64,000 bases of DNA, taken from positions 1,713,001-1,777,000 of the forward strand of contig CM057461.1 of the NCBI GenBank assembly GCA_030035585.1, in the 5' to 3' direction. This DNA is from Dugong dugon. Its lineage: Eukaryota > Chordata > Mammalia > Sirenia > Dugongidae. The notes beneath the pieces were generated by a model. The model had not been told where the DNA came from and made no database searches. It worked only from the letters and a program-made list of their open reading frames with translations. How positions within the stretch are numbered: position 1 is the first letter of the stretch; every line of letters begins with the position of its first letter. Shown here piece after piece: positions 20,321 through 32,000 of this stretch. Made by a program: the position numbers and the translations under genes.

Positions 20321-21079
20321 CTGAAACAGGGAAGGTGGCACTGAGACCCCACGTGTGCCAACGTGGTGTGCTGCCAAAACCCTCCATCTCCTCTGCAAAC
20401 ATCGGAGCTGGCACCAACGGAGACGAAAGCCCCCAAAGCCCCCGTGACGCACCATGCCCTCAGGCCGGGGGTGGTCGGCCCCTAGCCCCACCCGCCCTCT
20501 CTGAGCCCGCACCAGCATTGTGGGGTCAGGGCCGAGCCTCTTATCATGCTTCCCAAAAAGAGAAACAAGCGCGTGGTCTCCTGTCACCACAGAGCGCGGG
20601 CCCTGTGGGCGGCAGTCTCTCACAAATTCTTGCTGGGTTTTCATCCTGAGCGCCACAGAACTCAAAACACTTGAGCTGAGGTGGCCTCATACTAAGCCCT
20701 CAGCCCCAGAACAGGCAGTGGGCAGTGACCCCTCCTTTCTGCCCTAACAGCAATGCTGCAGATCTGTCCCTTAAAAAAGACAAGCTGGCCACTGGGCTGG
20801 AGAACACGCAAGCTCCCGATTTTGCTGTTCCATGGAGCGGTGCCCCAGGTCTTCTCACAAAGGCAGGATCGAAGGGAGGGGCTCGTGGGGTGTCCGACCC
20901 CTGCACTTGAGTAAAGGAGGAAAACCCCGATTTTACCAAAGGCCTGTGGCTTCTGCACTTAGCAGACGAGGCCTGGGGGCGGTGGGGGTCCCCGGGAAAC
21001 CCCACCCTGGGGCCCGAGGAAGTGCTGGGCTCCAGCGAGCAGAAACGGCAGCGGCCGGGACCCCCTTGCCCCCAGGACC

Positions 21080-21410
21080 CCCACCCTAAGGAACCCCTCC
21101 ACACACCCTTCTCCCTCGCATCCCCGCCCCCATTCCAAGACCCCCGTACCGAGGGGCCCCGGCCAAGTACCCCTTCCCCTCACACCCTCCTCCCTCGCGC
21201 CCCCGCCCCCGGCCCCAGGACCCCCTCCCCTCACATCTTCCTCGCCCGCGCCCCCGCCCCCACCACCAGGACTCCCGCCCCGAGGACCGCCGGCCTCAGG
21301 CCCTCCTCCCTTCACATCCTCCTCCCTCGCACCCCCGCCCTCACCCCCAGGACCCCTGCTCCGAGGACCCCCGCCCCGGCGCCCTCTCCCCCGCAGGGCC
21401 GGCTCAGGCC
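21080..21410 (-). repeat. C-rich tandem repeat in ADRM1 intron 1
   Basis: Four imperfect copies (units about 50-100 bp) each with CACA-C-TCCTCCCTCGC followed by CCCCCGCCCCC and CAGGACCCC. It lies inside the CpG island. The minus (sense) strand is G-rich with runs of four to five G, so it may form G-quadruplexes in the first intron. Confidence 0.75.
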
Positions 21411-21538
21411 TAGGGTCCCTCCAGCGGGGTCGCAGGCTGCGCCGCCCCCCGCCTCTCCCGGTCGGTCCCCGCCCCTCCAGGCGGCCCCCCGCCCCCCGTT
21501 CCCTGTCCCCCGCCCCCCGGACGTCCCCCCGGACACAC

Positions 21539-21600
21539 CTGGTAGCGCCGACACTCAGCCGAGAGGCGCTGTCCGAGTTCGCTCTTCCTCCTCGGCAGCA
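21539..21600 (-). other. ADRM1: ADRM1 non-coding exon 1 (approximate)
   Basis: A 5'UTR exon is inferred from the donor CTACCAG followed by GTGTGT (boundary at 21539) inside the CpG island, about 60 bp below a CCAAT box. The upstream limit (TSS) is a guess near 21600. Confidence 0.65.
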
Positions 21601-21798
21601 GCCGGGCCCCGCCGGAAGCCCGCGCTCGCCCCGCCCCACCCGCCGCTCCGCCCGCCGATTGGTCCTGCGCGGGCGCACGGCCCGCCCCTCGCCGCGAACG
21701 ACTGGCCCTGGCAGCCGCCCATCGCCCGGCCCCGCCCCGCGCCGGCTGCCGCGGCACGCAGGAAACGGGCGGTGCGGGCCAGAGCGGCCGCTATTGTT

Positions 21799-21808
21799 GC
21801 TGTGTCAT
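21799..21808 (-). promoter_or_regulatory. Antioxidant-response-type element (NFE2L1/NFE2L2) upstream of ADRM1
   Basis: The minus strand reads ATGACACAGCA, fitting the RTGAYnnnGCR consensus. It lies about 200 bp upstream of the inferred ADRM1 start. Coordinated induction of proteasome genes by NFE2L1 through such sites is established; use of this site is inference. Confidence 0.55.
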
Positions 21809-22024
21809 AGGGGGCGGCGGTGGCCCCTGGCGGCGGCGCCGGGAACCGCAGGCGGGGCACCTGGGCCCGCGTCCCCGCCAACAGCGTCCCCTCTGGCGAC
21901 CCACGACCCCTGCGTATCACTGGCCCGCGGGGCAGGGGGTGCACTTGAGGAGCAAGGCTCTGCGCGAGGTCGCGACCAGGAGCCTAAACAAGGCCGGGCG
22001 CATGAATGCCATGCTTCGTACGAC

Positions 22025-22170
22025 CATGCAAGGGCCTCGGCTGGACCCACCCCAGGCTGGTGCGGGAGGGGCAGGGCCTCGGCTGGGCCCACGCCCCTAC
22101 AGGTGTCCCGACGGGCAGGGGCCTCGGCTGGCCCCACCCCCGGCAGGTGTTTGGAAGGGCAGGGCCCTGG
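22025..22170. repeat. About 50-bp GC-rich tandem repeat upstream of ADRM1
   Basis: Three units with GGGCCTCGGCTGGxCCCAC followed by CAGGTG or GGCTGGTG. It sits between the CpG island and the intergenic region. Confidence 0.75.
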
Positions 22171-23368
22171 TCCACAGGTTGTTGGCCTCAGGCCAGCCGG
22201 CGCACTGTCCGTCCAGGCCACCTAGGATGCCCCCCGTGTACACTGAGCAATGACCTCGGAGCCCTGGCAAGGCCTGCGTTTCTAAGATTCCTGATTCAGT
22301 ACTGCAAGATGCCAGGGCCAAGGATAGAAAACAGTCACAAGGTTAAATAGGTAGGAGTCTTATGACACTGGAGCTAGGAAGATGTCAGCTCCATGTTAGG
22401 TGGAGTTAATGTGACATAAATTAAAGCAAAGGCAACGAGGGAACACCTGGGAGCAGGAGCCAGCTGATGAACAGACTGATGAGTTTGCTGGGATCTGCTT
22501 AAAGCTGCCTGAAGCAGGGGCTCTGAGAGCGTGGTCAGGTAACAGCCTGGGTCTCCCTGGAGAGCACTGTGGAGTCTGCAGAGGCTACGAACAGGTGCCC
22601 AGAACAGGGTGAAGATGGTTGGCTGCTGTGAGCCAGGCTGAGACTTCCAAAATGTCAACCAGTGCCATAGTTCCCATCCTTCTTGTCAAAGAAAAAAAAG
22701 CTGCTTTTTATTAATTATGTTGACAAGTAGTGTTTTTATTGTTTTTTTAAAGTTAACATGCATATTTTTAATGTCTTCATTTTGATTCCTAATGCGGTAA
22801 ATATCAATAGATTAAACTCCCTGAAGCAAAAGCTCTTTGGGGTCCTCAGTAATTTCTCAGCCTGTAAAGGGGCCCTGAGATCAGACAGAGTCGGCCCCCA
22901 CAATAACTGGAAGATGACACTGTAATGTACCCTTCAATGTAATGAAACCACAAAGACAAACACAGAGAAAATCCAACTTGGCTTCGCAGGAAAGAGGCTG
23001 GCAGGCCAGTTGTTACTCATCCAAATGAGTGGACAGTTAGAGAGCTGCCACAAGGGTCACAGGCAAATCAAGTCAGCTAGGACCCAAAGGCAGCACATCC
23101 CTTCCGGGCAGGGACCCCAGAGCAGACCCCAAACTCTGCTTCTCCTTTGCTCAGGCCTTGTGTTCTCAGATGGCTCAAAAAAAAAAAAAGAAAGTAAATT
23201 CCTTTGCACACACGTCCCGTGAAGTTTTCAATAGCTTCCTCGAGCAATCTACAGTGAGGAGATACGCTGTCGGTGGACAGGACAGTGGGGCCACTTTGGA
23301 CACCCTCTTTCTCCCCAGCTGACGGGCTTGATGGACTCTAAAGTTGGTGTCTAACTGGCTTTGAAGGA

Positions 23369-23570
23369 GTCCCTGGGCCATGCAAACGGTTACGTGCTTG
23401 GCTGCTAACCTAAAGGATGGAGACTGGAGTGTGCCCTGAGAAGCCTAGGAAGAGAGTCCTGGCAATCTACTGCTGAAAAATCAGCCATGGAAAACCCTTT
23501 GGAGTGCAGTTCTACTCTGACATACCTGGAGTCGCCATGAGACAGAGTCGACTTGAGGGCAACTGGTTTG
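23369..23570 (+). mobile_element. AfroSINE (GGTGCAAACGG-type subfamily)
   Basis: A tRNA-related head (GCCATGCAAACGGTTACGTG, GGCTGCTAACC), a middle (CCTGGCAATCTACTGCTG, AAAAATCAGCCATGGAAAACC) and the tail GTCGCCATGAGACAGAGTCG then GGCAACTGGTTT are diagnostic of afrotherian SINEs. Divergence from the remembered consensus is moderate. Confidence 0.85.
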
Positions 23571-24029
23571 ATAAGGCAGCTGCAGAATGGCTGGCACAAG
23601 CTGCCCAGACCTGCCCACCGTGGCCGCCTGTGCATTCACACTGAGGCTCTGGCTCACCCAGAGCTCCCTGGCTCTGGGCTGGAGGGGCCGACCCAGCTGG
23701 TCACAGGCCACACGCTGCCTCCCACGCTCTCGACAAGCAGCAGCTATTGTGATTTGTATCATTCATCACTGATTTATACTGATTAAAAATAGTGGATAAT
23801 GTCTGCAAAATGCCTTCATCACCGAGACATGTGTCTCCAGTTACCGGGGTCCAGATTAACGAATCAGATCGTCTGAAGGGAGCTCTCTGTTCATCTTCTT
23901 GGGCAGCAAACCAACAACCCTCAAAGCAAAGAACGCAAACCAGCAGGCCTGTGGAGAGCCCTGGCCTCCGAGGAAAGGCAGGGGCGCAGCGGGCACGGCA
24001 CCTGGGCTGCAAAAAAAGCGGGCAGAAGC

Positions 24030-24670
24030 CGTGAAGACATTTTTCCAAAGAGGATGCACAGGTGGCAAACAAGCACCTGAAAAGGTGCTCAAAGTCACTA
24101 GTTGCAGAGAGATGCAGACTACAGCACACCTGTTCGGATGGCTAACAACAAAGACCAAGGGGAGAAGCCGGACACCACCGAGCCCGGAGTCGGAGTGCTG
24201 CGGGGACTCAAACAGGCAGCCATCGGGGAAAAGGGTTTGGCAGTTAGTCGGTTTAATCATAAACACCTGCTATACAGTTCAGCCACTCCACTCCTAGGTA
24301 CTTACCCAAGAGAAATGAACACACCTTCCCACAAAACTCTGCAGTGTCTATAGGGCCTTTTCCATCATTGCCCCGGGGTGGGAACAACCTCACCGTCCAC
24401 CGACCAGCCTGCGGGTAAATGACTGGGGAATTGTGTCAGCAACCAAAGCCCACTGCAGCCCTCCCCAGAGGAGGCATCCTAAGTGCACCATGCCAGCAAG
24501 AGAAGAGGAAATACAGGGACAGAGACAGATTGGGGGTGCCGGGGGGCATGAGGGGACTTTTGGAGGTGACAACAGCGTTCTGGATCCTGACTGCAGGGGT
24601 GATTACAAGACAGTGTGAATTTGTCAAAATTCATAGACTGCACACCTAATAGTGAATTTTGGTCTGTGCG
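24030..24670 (+). mobile_element. Old L1 (L1M-type) fragment, ORF2 end and 3'UTR
   Basis: Starts at AAGACATTTTTCCAAAGAGG with the standard L1 ORF2 C-terminal region (GTGGCAAACAAGCACCTGAA, CCACTCCTAGGTACTTACCC, GTTCTGGATCCTGACTGC) and ends near GACTGCACACCTAATAGTG. Sense orientation, 5' truncated, heavily diverged with internal losses. Confidence 0.7.
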
Positions 24671-25204
24671 AGGGTTTGCCACTTATGGGCCCTCCTTCTC
24701 CTCCACGAGTTGGCCTGGGTGATCCTGGGGGCTGGCAGGGCCAAGTGCTTCACGGTCGTCCTCAGCAGTCCGTGCCCCAGGGCATTCCCTGGGGACTAAC
24801 ACCCCAGGACCAAGGGCCACAGGGCCTCTGCTCAGCCCACTCTCAGAGCACAGCTGGCGCTGTATGTGGGGACATGTGATGGGGATCACTTGGGGCAGAA
24901 GTTGGGCAGCAGGAGCCTGGGGGTCAGCAAACATGCACCCTGGGGGCTGGGCTGCTTCCAGCAACCCTGGAGCGGGGATGGACGCACGCTCAGTGCCTGG
25001 AGAACTGGCCCTTTCACCCACGCAGCGTGCTGCCCAGCACATTTGGAAACCACCCGTTTGCCAGTCCCATCCCAGAGGATAGACAGGCAAACACCCAGCC
25101 CCCGTGTGCGAGGATGCGTCCGCAGCAGATCCACAGCCTGTCCCCGAAGGCAAGAGCAGCGGAGACAGTGAAAAATCGTCCGATGCAAAACAAATGTCAA
25201 ATGC

Positions 25205-28200
25205 AACCACTGTCACAGAGCCTTTATTCTGAGCTGCAGTTGAACATGTATCTTCACAGGCCTGACACAGTCGTCCCCAAATCTAAGCACGGTTCTTCTG
25301 TTACTATAAAGGGGTACCGACAGTGACCGAGCATTATAAAAATAAATGCATTTCTCAAACGCGTTTTCTGGACCATTTTCACGCCACACAGAATCCAGCA
25401 CGGCGCCGGTGAAAGAACCACCGGCTCAGCGCAGCGATGGGGGGAGGGGCACTGGGTGAGGCACAGCCAGTGGCACAGACGGTGACGGACCGAGGGACGT
25501 GTGTGTGTGTCACCCCCCCGTGCAGTGACCGAGTCCCACTGCACTAAACACGCAACCCAGGAGAGCTTGGGGCTGAGAGGCAGAGCCGCGGTTCACCAGG
25601 AGACCACTGCGTAAGTGCTCACGGAGCACAGGGAGCTGGTGGGGACAAAGGACAAGGGCTGCGGGAATGCCAGTTGGGTGCTGTGTGACTACAACTGCTG
25701 TCAGACTATCCAGGGGTCCCCGTCTCTGGGCCCACCTGCGACGGGAATGTTCTTTGGAAGACGTGTGCAAGTCCAAACGTTAGACGTCAGGAAACTGGGA
25801 CTCGTGAACACTTCCCATTGCTCCAGCTCTTCCTGGTTCCGCTGCTCCCTGAGGGACACGGCTCTTCCTCCCCCTCAGAGTCACCAGGCTAAGGGCTAGC
25901 GGTGCGCTGGAAGTTCTGAAGGTTATGGGAATTTTCACTGTTCTTCATTGTTCCTCACGGGAACAGAGGGACTTGTAAGAACCCTAAGTCACCGTCTCAG
26001 GGAGAAATTTTACCCAAAGAGCAGTGTCCTTGAGAGGAAGCGTGGCAAGGCTGGTGGGAGGCCGGCCTGCTCTGGACCACCCAGCTGTCACTCCTGTCCT
26101 GACTTCCCAACCTTGCATTCTGATGTGGGCCCGACAGCCGCTGGCACGTCCCCCACACTCACGGCTGACAGCCCCGAGCTCACTTGGACAAGTGGCCAGT
26201 GGCTGCAGCTCTCCGAGGGGCCGGTCCACTGGGCCCTCCAGCCCCCGGCCGCCACAGCCCAGTGCCGGCTTCTGGCCCAGATCACGTTTCCGGCAGAGCT
26301 GGAACTCTGAGCTCAGCAAGCGGAAGACCTGTGAGCACTGAGGACGGTCTGAAAGGGGTGATGGTGGCTGACAAAGTCCCCCGCACTGCTCCTTGGGGGC
26401 CCGGCTGCAACTAAGCAGCCTGGGGCTCTGCCAGCACCCCGTCTCGGTCTTCCATTCCTCTGGAAGGCTGGCCACATCACAACCCACCGCTCCCCATTAA
26501 GGCCTCGTGTCCACATGGAGCAGAGGCCACTCTGGCACTTTCTTCAGCAAAGGTGCATGGCTCCATTTGTCCTCCAGGGAGGAGCATGTCTGGGGGTGCT
26601 CGTTCCTAGCAGCATGCCAGGATGCCCCGTGGTGGGGGTACCCAGGGCCGCTTCTTGCTGCCTGCTCGTGGCTGGGAGTGGCAGAGGACAGGGAACTCAG
26701 ACCCCGTGCCACGGAGGCAGTGCTGCACCCGCTCTCCAAGGAGCAGCAGCCCCAGCTTCTGGCGTGAGACAGCGCCAGCCACAGCTCAGGTGGGACCAGA
26801 GGCCAGAGGAGGACGCCTGCCTTCCTGTCCATCCAGTCAGCACTGGCACCGTGACATCGTCTTTTACAGAAAACACGCTCCTGGGGGCTTTGTCTGTTTG
26901 CTCACCCTTGAATCTCCAGCGCACTGAATCCACGAGCAGGATTCCAACTTCCATTAGGAACAAAATCAGAATACTCAGCGCTGTCGGGAAAAATTCGCTA
27001 TGCTTTTTACTCCAGGACATTCCGAGTTCAAAGGTGACTCAGCACGGCCGAGGGCCTTCTGTGTCCAGGCCGCTAAGGAAGTCATTTCCACACAGGTCAG
27101 ATGACACCATTAGCAGGGCCATCTTTTAAAAAGCCTTGTACACCAGGAAACTCTATCAAACATTTGACATTCAATAGCTGTCAAGGTGACGAAGCTTAGG
27201 TATCAGCTTTTTTATGTGTTTGCAGAGCCACCAGTAAAAAACAAAACTGTCAGCAAAAGTTAAACAACTCATGGGAACGGTGGCTTGCTTCTTGTCTTAG
27301 CGTTCCTACCTTGCTACCTGGGAATTCAAGCACGGAGAACAGGCCCTTGCCATGGGCATGCACACCCACAGGGACCAGCCACTGACTGGCTCCAGGACAC
27401 CGACGGCCTGGCCGCAAGAAAGGGTGTGGAAATGCCACCCCTACTGGCAAGTCTGCTAGAAGCAAGAAATGGAATGACCGACGTGAAGTCGTTAAACTGC
27501 CCTAAATTCAGCTGTTTGATATGTTGTTTTGGGTTCTGCCCGGGACACTGCCCACTGGCTCCTTCCCTGGGCAGTGACCCCTCACAGCACACCTGTCCAG
27601 GTGTGCTAAAGCATTGCCACGTGGGGCTCGGCCGCACGGCTGGCGGGGACTGTGGGCTCCGGCGACAATGCCCAAACATGGCACAGCACCACCGCTTGGC
27701 TTCCAGCGCCGTAAAATCAAAGCTATCAAAACATGGGTTCCCTTTAAAAAGTGTTTAATTACAAATGCCACTGTCAAACCTCACACACAGTGATGACACC
27801 TTCTCATTCGGAAACACCTGACTTAGGAGCCCACGCACCACACCAGTGTGCGTGTGCATGCGTGTGCGCATGCGTGTGTGCTGCGTGCATGTGTGCACGC
27901 ATGTGCATGCAAGCACAACAGATTGTCCTGGATGCAAAGAGCTCTACCCTGACGTGGTGCTGACTTCTACAGAAAGGACATGAGTCTCTTGATAAAGACA
28001 GAGACAGCGGTGGACACGCCTGCTTTTTCGTTAAATAACTTTGCCGTTGTCAGTAGACTCTGCCCTGTGCTTCCCATTGTCCACCAGACGTGTCTTATTC
28101 CCCAGACACGCATGCTGCGGGCCACACAAACATGAGCGCTCTGGTGACACATGAGGTGTTGGAGAAATGACTCCTCCTGAGACACCGGCTGGGGGCAGAT

Positions 28201-28949
28201 GCGGCAGGAGGCTGGGCCCGTGCCGAGCGGCTGGGTACAGTCTTGTATTTTCTTCCCGATGCTCAGGTTCCGGGCCGTTGTGGGCTGTGACGGTGACGCT
28301 TCACTGGGGACAGGGAACAGCTGCTGACTGATGGAGATCTTGCTTTTCAGCAGAATACTAGTCAAGTCAGTCGAGTTGTTTTAACTTAAATATTTTAAAA
28401 GTACTCTTTACATTATTGAAGACTGATAAAAAATACAGAATCTGACAACTTCCCGCTTCGTTCACTCGGGTGCTTGCTAATCTTCACTTGGAATTACATA
28501 ATTTTAAAGAAGCCGCCGGCTCCTTGCAGGCTGGCCTTCGAGATCCACCTTTCCCTGGGCGGTCGAGCATAAGCATTCAGGGACCCTCTGCCACTGCATT
28601 CTAGGGGGGAATGTGGTCCCCTTCCTCTCCTTCCTTTAGTGATGAATTCCGTAATTAAGAGGTGCTATGAGCTAAAAAAGCCACAGCCAATCTGTCACCT
28701 ACAAGGGGATGGGAAGGACTTTCCTGTTCCAACCGTACCAAACGTGATGCCCTCCAGTGACGCTTTGTGAAGAGGCAACAGAAGGGAAAGTTCTGGCAAT
28801 CACAAGTTAGTTACAATGGAATCCTTGATCAGGGATGACGCGACCTCTGTGACCCTGGGCGTTAAAAAAGCTGGTTTCAACCGTGACCGAAGCGCCAGGG
28901 TGTCCAGCGCGAGGGGTGTCCAGCCTTAGACCCCAGGGCCCTTGATCCC
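25205..28949 (-). terminator. OSBPL2: OSBPL2 3'UTR and poly(A) signal
   Basis: About 3.7 kb without interspersed repeats, mixed AT-rich and GC-rich. AATAAA on the minus strand at 25228-25223 gives a plausible end near 25205. An ATTAAA at 27759-27754 (minus) could give a shorter form. A (GT)n-like alternating purine-pyrimidine stretch lies at 27845-27910. The end is inferred, not proven. Confidence 0.6.
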
Positions 28950-29052
28950 TCAGTAGATGTCTGGGCAGTCCGAGAAGTTGCGCTCAAAGTAGCCCCCTGC
29001 GTACAGCCAGTCGGGAGTCCCTGTGTACGGGTTGTTGCCTTGGTAAAACCAC
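28950..29052 (-). CDS. OSBPL2: OSBPL2 last coding exon
   Basis: Encodes WFYQGNNPYTGTPDWLYAGG then YFERNFSDCPDIY and TGA at 28952-28950. It is nearly identical to the human C-terminus. Confidence 0.97.
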
Positions 29053-32000
29053 CTGCAGGACACAAAGCAGCGCTGATGAGACAGGTGGCTGAGGGCCAAG
29101 CACCCACTGGCTGCACCTCCGCCCCGTCGCGCGTCCTCTGATGAAGCGCTAGCATATCTGTCCGCTTCTGGCCACGCCTCCACTGAGAGGTACCAAGCAC
29201 CTTCCACCCGGGCGCTCTGACCCACACACACCCGCCACTGCCTCAAACCCAGCCCTCATCACAGAACGGTCCCCGGATCCTGGATAATGCCACAGCTGGC
29301 GTAGGAAGGCACAGCCACCACGGACAGCGTCTTCTTTCACCTAAAGCCGACTATGCTGTTTTTGTTTGCTGTTGTTTTAAACTGAGGAATAGGAGAGTGA
29401 TTGAGGGCAGACAGAAGATAATGGTGCCCCCTCCCAACAGCCACACATCCAGGTAATTGAACAGGAAGCCTGATCCCCCCACCCCACCCCCTCTGTGCAG
29501 AAGCCCCTGATTTCTGATATGAGAACGACTCAGGACAGTTTGCAGTTTACCATGGAGTGTATACTGGGAAGGCTCTCAAAGTAGGAGTAGTTATTTCTAA
29601 GGACAAAATATTATATTCACAATACATTTTTTTGAATTTAACATTCAAAGGGAATGAAGAAAGCTTAACTATTTTCACGCTGTTTTTCTTTGAACAAAGA
29701 AAGGTAAATTCCAATTATCAAACCCTTAAGAGCATAATACACCTACTCCTCACTTATTGACTATCTTGTTAGCTGACATTTCACATTTACGACAATAGCA
29801 AAAAAAAATCTACTATCCAGCTATTTGGTGCACAAATGACATACGCCCGACAGTAATGAACGCCGAGGTGTGAGGCGAGAGTAACACTGGCTGTGATGGT
29901 TAGGTTGTGTGGCAACCTGGCTGGGCCATGATTCTCTGTGGTCTGGCAATTATGTAATGATGTAATTTGGCAGTTACATAATGATGTAAGAGCCCTGTTG
30001 GCGCAGTGGTTAAGAGCTCGGCTGCTAATCAAAAGGTTGGCAGTTCGAACCCACCAACCACTCCTTGGAAACCCTACGGGGCAGTTCTACTCTGTCCTAT
30101 CAGGTTGCTATGAGTCAGAATCAACTTGACAGCAATGGGTTTTTATGGGTAATGATGTAATTTGGCAGTTATGTAATGATGCAGTCATCTTCCATTTTTG
30201 AAGAATGTCAATGTTTGCGTAATGACCTGGTCTTTGGAACCTAACCATGTCAGTAAGTGAAGAGTGGGTGTACTAATTACATTAGAAACCCAAGATATCA
30301 GAGGTGAACACTCTTGGGCCTTGAAAATTAATGCTAGAAAGCATCTGGCCTGACAGGAGAAAGTACCAATTACAACTGCTAAATCACACCCACAGAGCTG
30401 TAGGAGACTGAAATTTCTGACACACACGTATGTGCGTGTGTGTGTGTACATACACATCTTTTTTTTAAATCATGCTTAAGTACTATAGTACTTTATTGAT
30501 TGAATCCCTGTTAAATGGATGTTCACATTATGATTATCAAAGAACAACAACCAAATCACAACTATTTAAGAGGTGTGAGTAAGAAACACACTGAGCTCTT
30601 AGCCGCTGTGACGTGCACTCTCTCTACTATACCTAGTCCAGTCTGAGTAATGGCATGTCCAGCCACACGTGTGTGTACGTGCCCATGTGCAGAAACACCA
30701 CATCTTAGTGTGACAGCACTTAATCTCCACAGCGAAGCCTTTCCTGGTTACTGTGCGTGACAACTATCAGCAAGAGTAGTGAGGAAAATGGGGGCTGAAC
30801 GGAGGGACCTGGGATTCAGCCTTGGTCTTCCTGTACCATGTGACGTGCTGTGGTGTGGTGTGACATGGTGTAGTGTGGTGTGGCGTGACATGATGTAGTG
30901 CGATGTGGCATGACATGGTGTAATGTGGTATGGTGTGGTGTGATGTGGTGTGGCGTGACATGGTGTGGTGTGGCATCACGTGGTGTAGCGTGGTATGGCA
31001 TGACATGGTGTGGTGTGGCTAGATGGTGTGATGTGGTGTGATGTGTGGCATGACATGTGGTGTGGTGTGGTGTGACATGGTGTGCTGTGATGTGGTGTGG
31101 CATGACATGTGGTGTGGTATGACATGGTGTGGTGTGGTGTGACATGGTGTGGTATGGCATGACATGGAGTGATATGGTGCGGCACAAGTGGCGTGGCATG
31201 ACATGGTGTGAGTGGCATGGCCCTCAGGCCACTGTCTCCTGTGTGTGCTGTACCGAAGAGAGCTGCGCTACAAGGCATCATGGGCACCAACATTCCAAAC
31301 AGGACGTGGCTTCTCAGGGAGTTTCATTAGCACACACGTTCTTGGTCCAGCATTTCATCTTATAAGCTCCATCTTTCTCAAGTCAAGGGCTCGGTTTGGG
31401 CTACATTGCCTTTTCAAACGAGCCCTACTTGAGAGGAGGTGCTTGGAGCAAATTCACCTGGCCCCGCGGACCCAGCTCTGCCCAGCTGCTGCTCTCAGGC
31501 TCGGTGCTAACCTCTGAGACTTGGCTTCCTTATCTATACAGGGACCAACACAGGGCGTGTGGTGGGCTACCGGTGCCATGGTCACTGTGAAACCATGAAG
31601 CCGGTTTTCTCAACACAGGAGACAGGGGCCACGGGGCACCTCACCTTGTCCTCCATGAAGTCTCCTCTCTGGCCCGCCCCCTCCGGGCTTCCCTCTGTTT
31701 CTCTTCCAGGCGCTCCTTCTCTCGGCTTGCCAGATCTAGGGCCCAAGCAGACAGGCCTCGGGTTAAGGAGCCGGGTTAACAGTGAAGCCTTGTTTTTCAG
31801 TCAAACGAGACAATGGTGAAAGAAGGCAGGAATCAGAACACCCTCACACATCCGCAGATCTGAGATTAAAATCACACTTCGCTGAGAAGACTGGAGGGCA
31901 CATTTGTAATCAAGAAACCAAACTCAAGGGTGAGTGCGGAGGCACGTGTGTGACGGACCGCAAGGGTGAGTGCTGGGGCACGTGTGTGACGGACCGCAGC

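Larger units (their letters stand above)
20950..22000 (-). promoter_or_regulatory. ADRM1: ADRM1 CpG-island promoter
   Basis: Dense CpG and GC boxes (CCCCGCCC, CCGCCC) surround the inferred first exon. A CCAAT box in NF-Y context (minus strand GGACCAATCGGC) is at 21662-21658, about 60 bp upstream of the inferred start. An antioxidant-response-type element is at 21807-21799. No TATA box is seen, as usual for housekeeping proteasome genes. Confidence 0.8.
22170..25204. other. Intergenic region between OSBPL2 3' end and ADRM1 promoter
   Basis: About 3 kb with no gene recognised. It contains an AfroSINE (23369-23570), an L1M fragment (about 24030-24670) and AT-rich unique sequence around 22680-22800. 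Confidence 0.6.
29053..31644 (-). other. OSBPL2 last intron: SINE and simple repeats
   Basis: Holds an AfroSINE (29990-30149) within an older repeat (about 29890-30200), a short (TG)n at about 30420-30450 and the TGGTG-type array 30838-31215. No further exon seen. Confidence 0.7.

Noticed and set aside
21600-22260. Divergent gene sharing the ADRM1 CpG island
   Set aside because: Open frames to the right are GC shadows and no conserved exon is seen. In human the upstream neighbour is the OSBPL2 3' end.
29990-30060. tRNA gene suggested by A/B-box-like sequence
   Set aside because: It is the tRNA-derived head of an AfroSINE with target duplications; the cloverleaf is not complete.
30767-31293. 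Histidine/threonine-rich frames (CHTTPHHTM)
   Set aside because: Translation of the TGGTG/GACATGG simple array.
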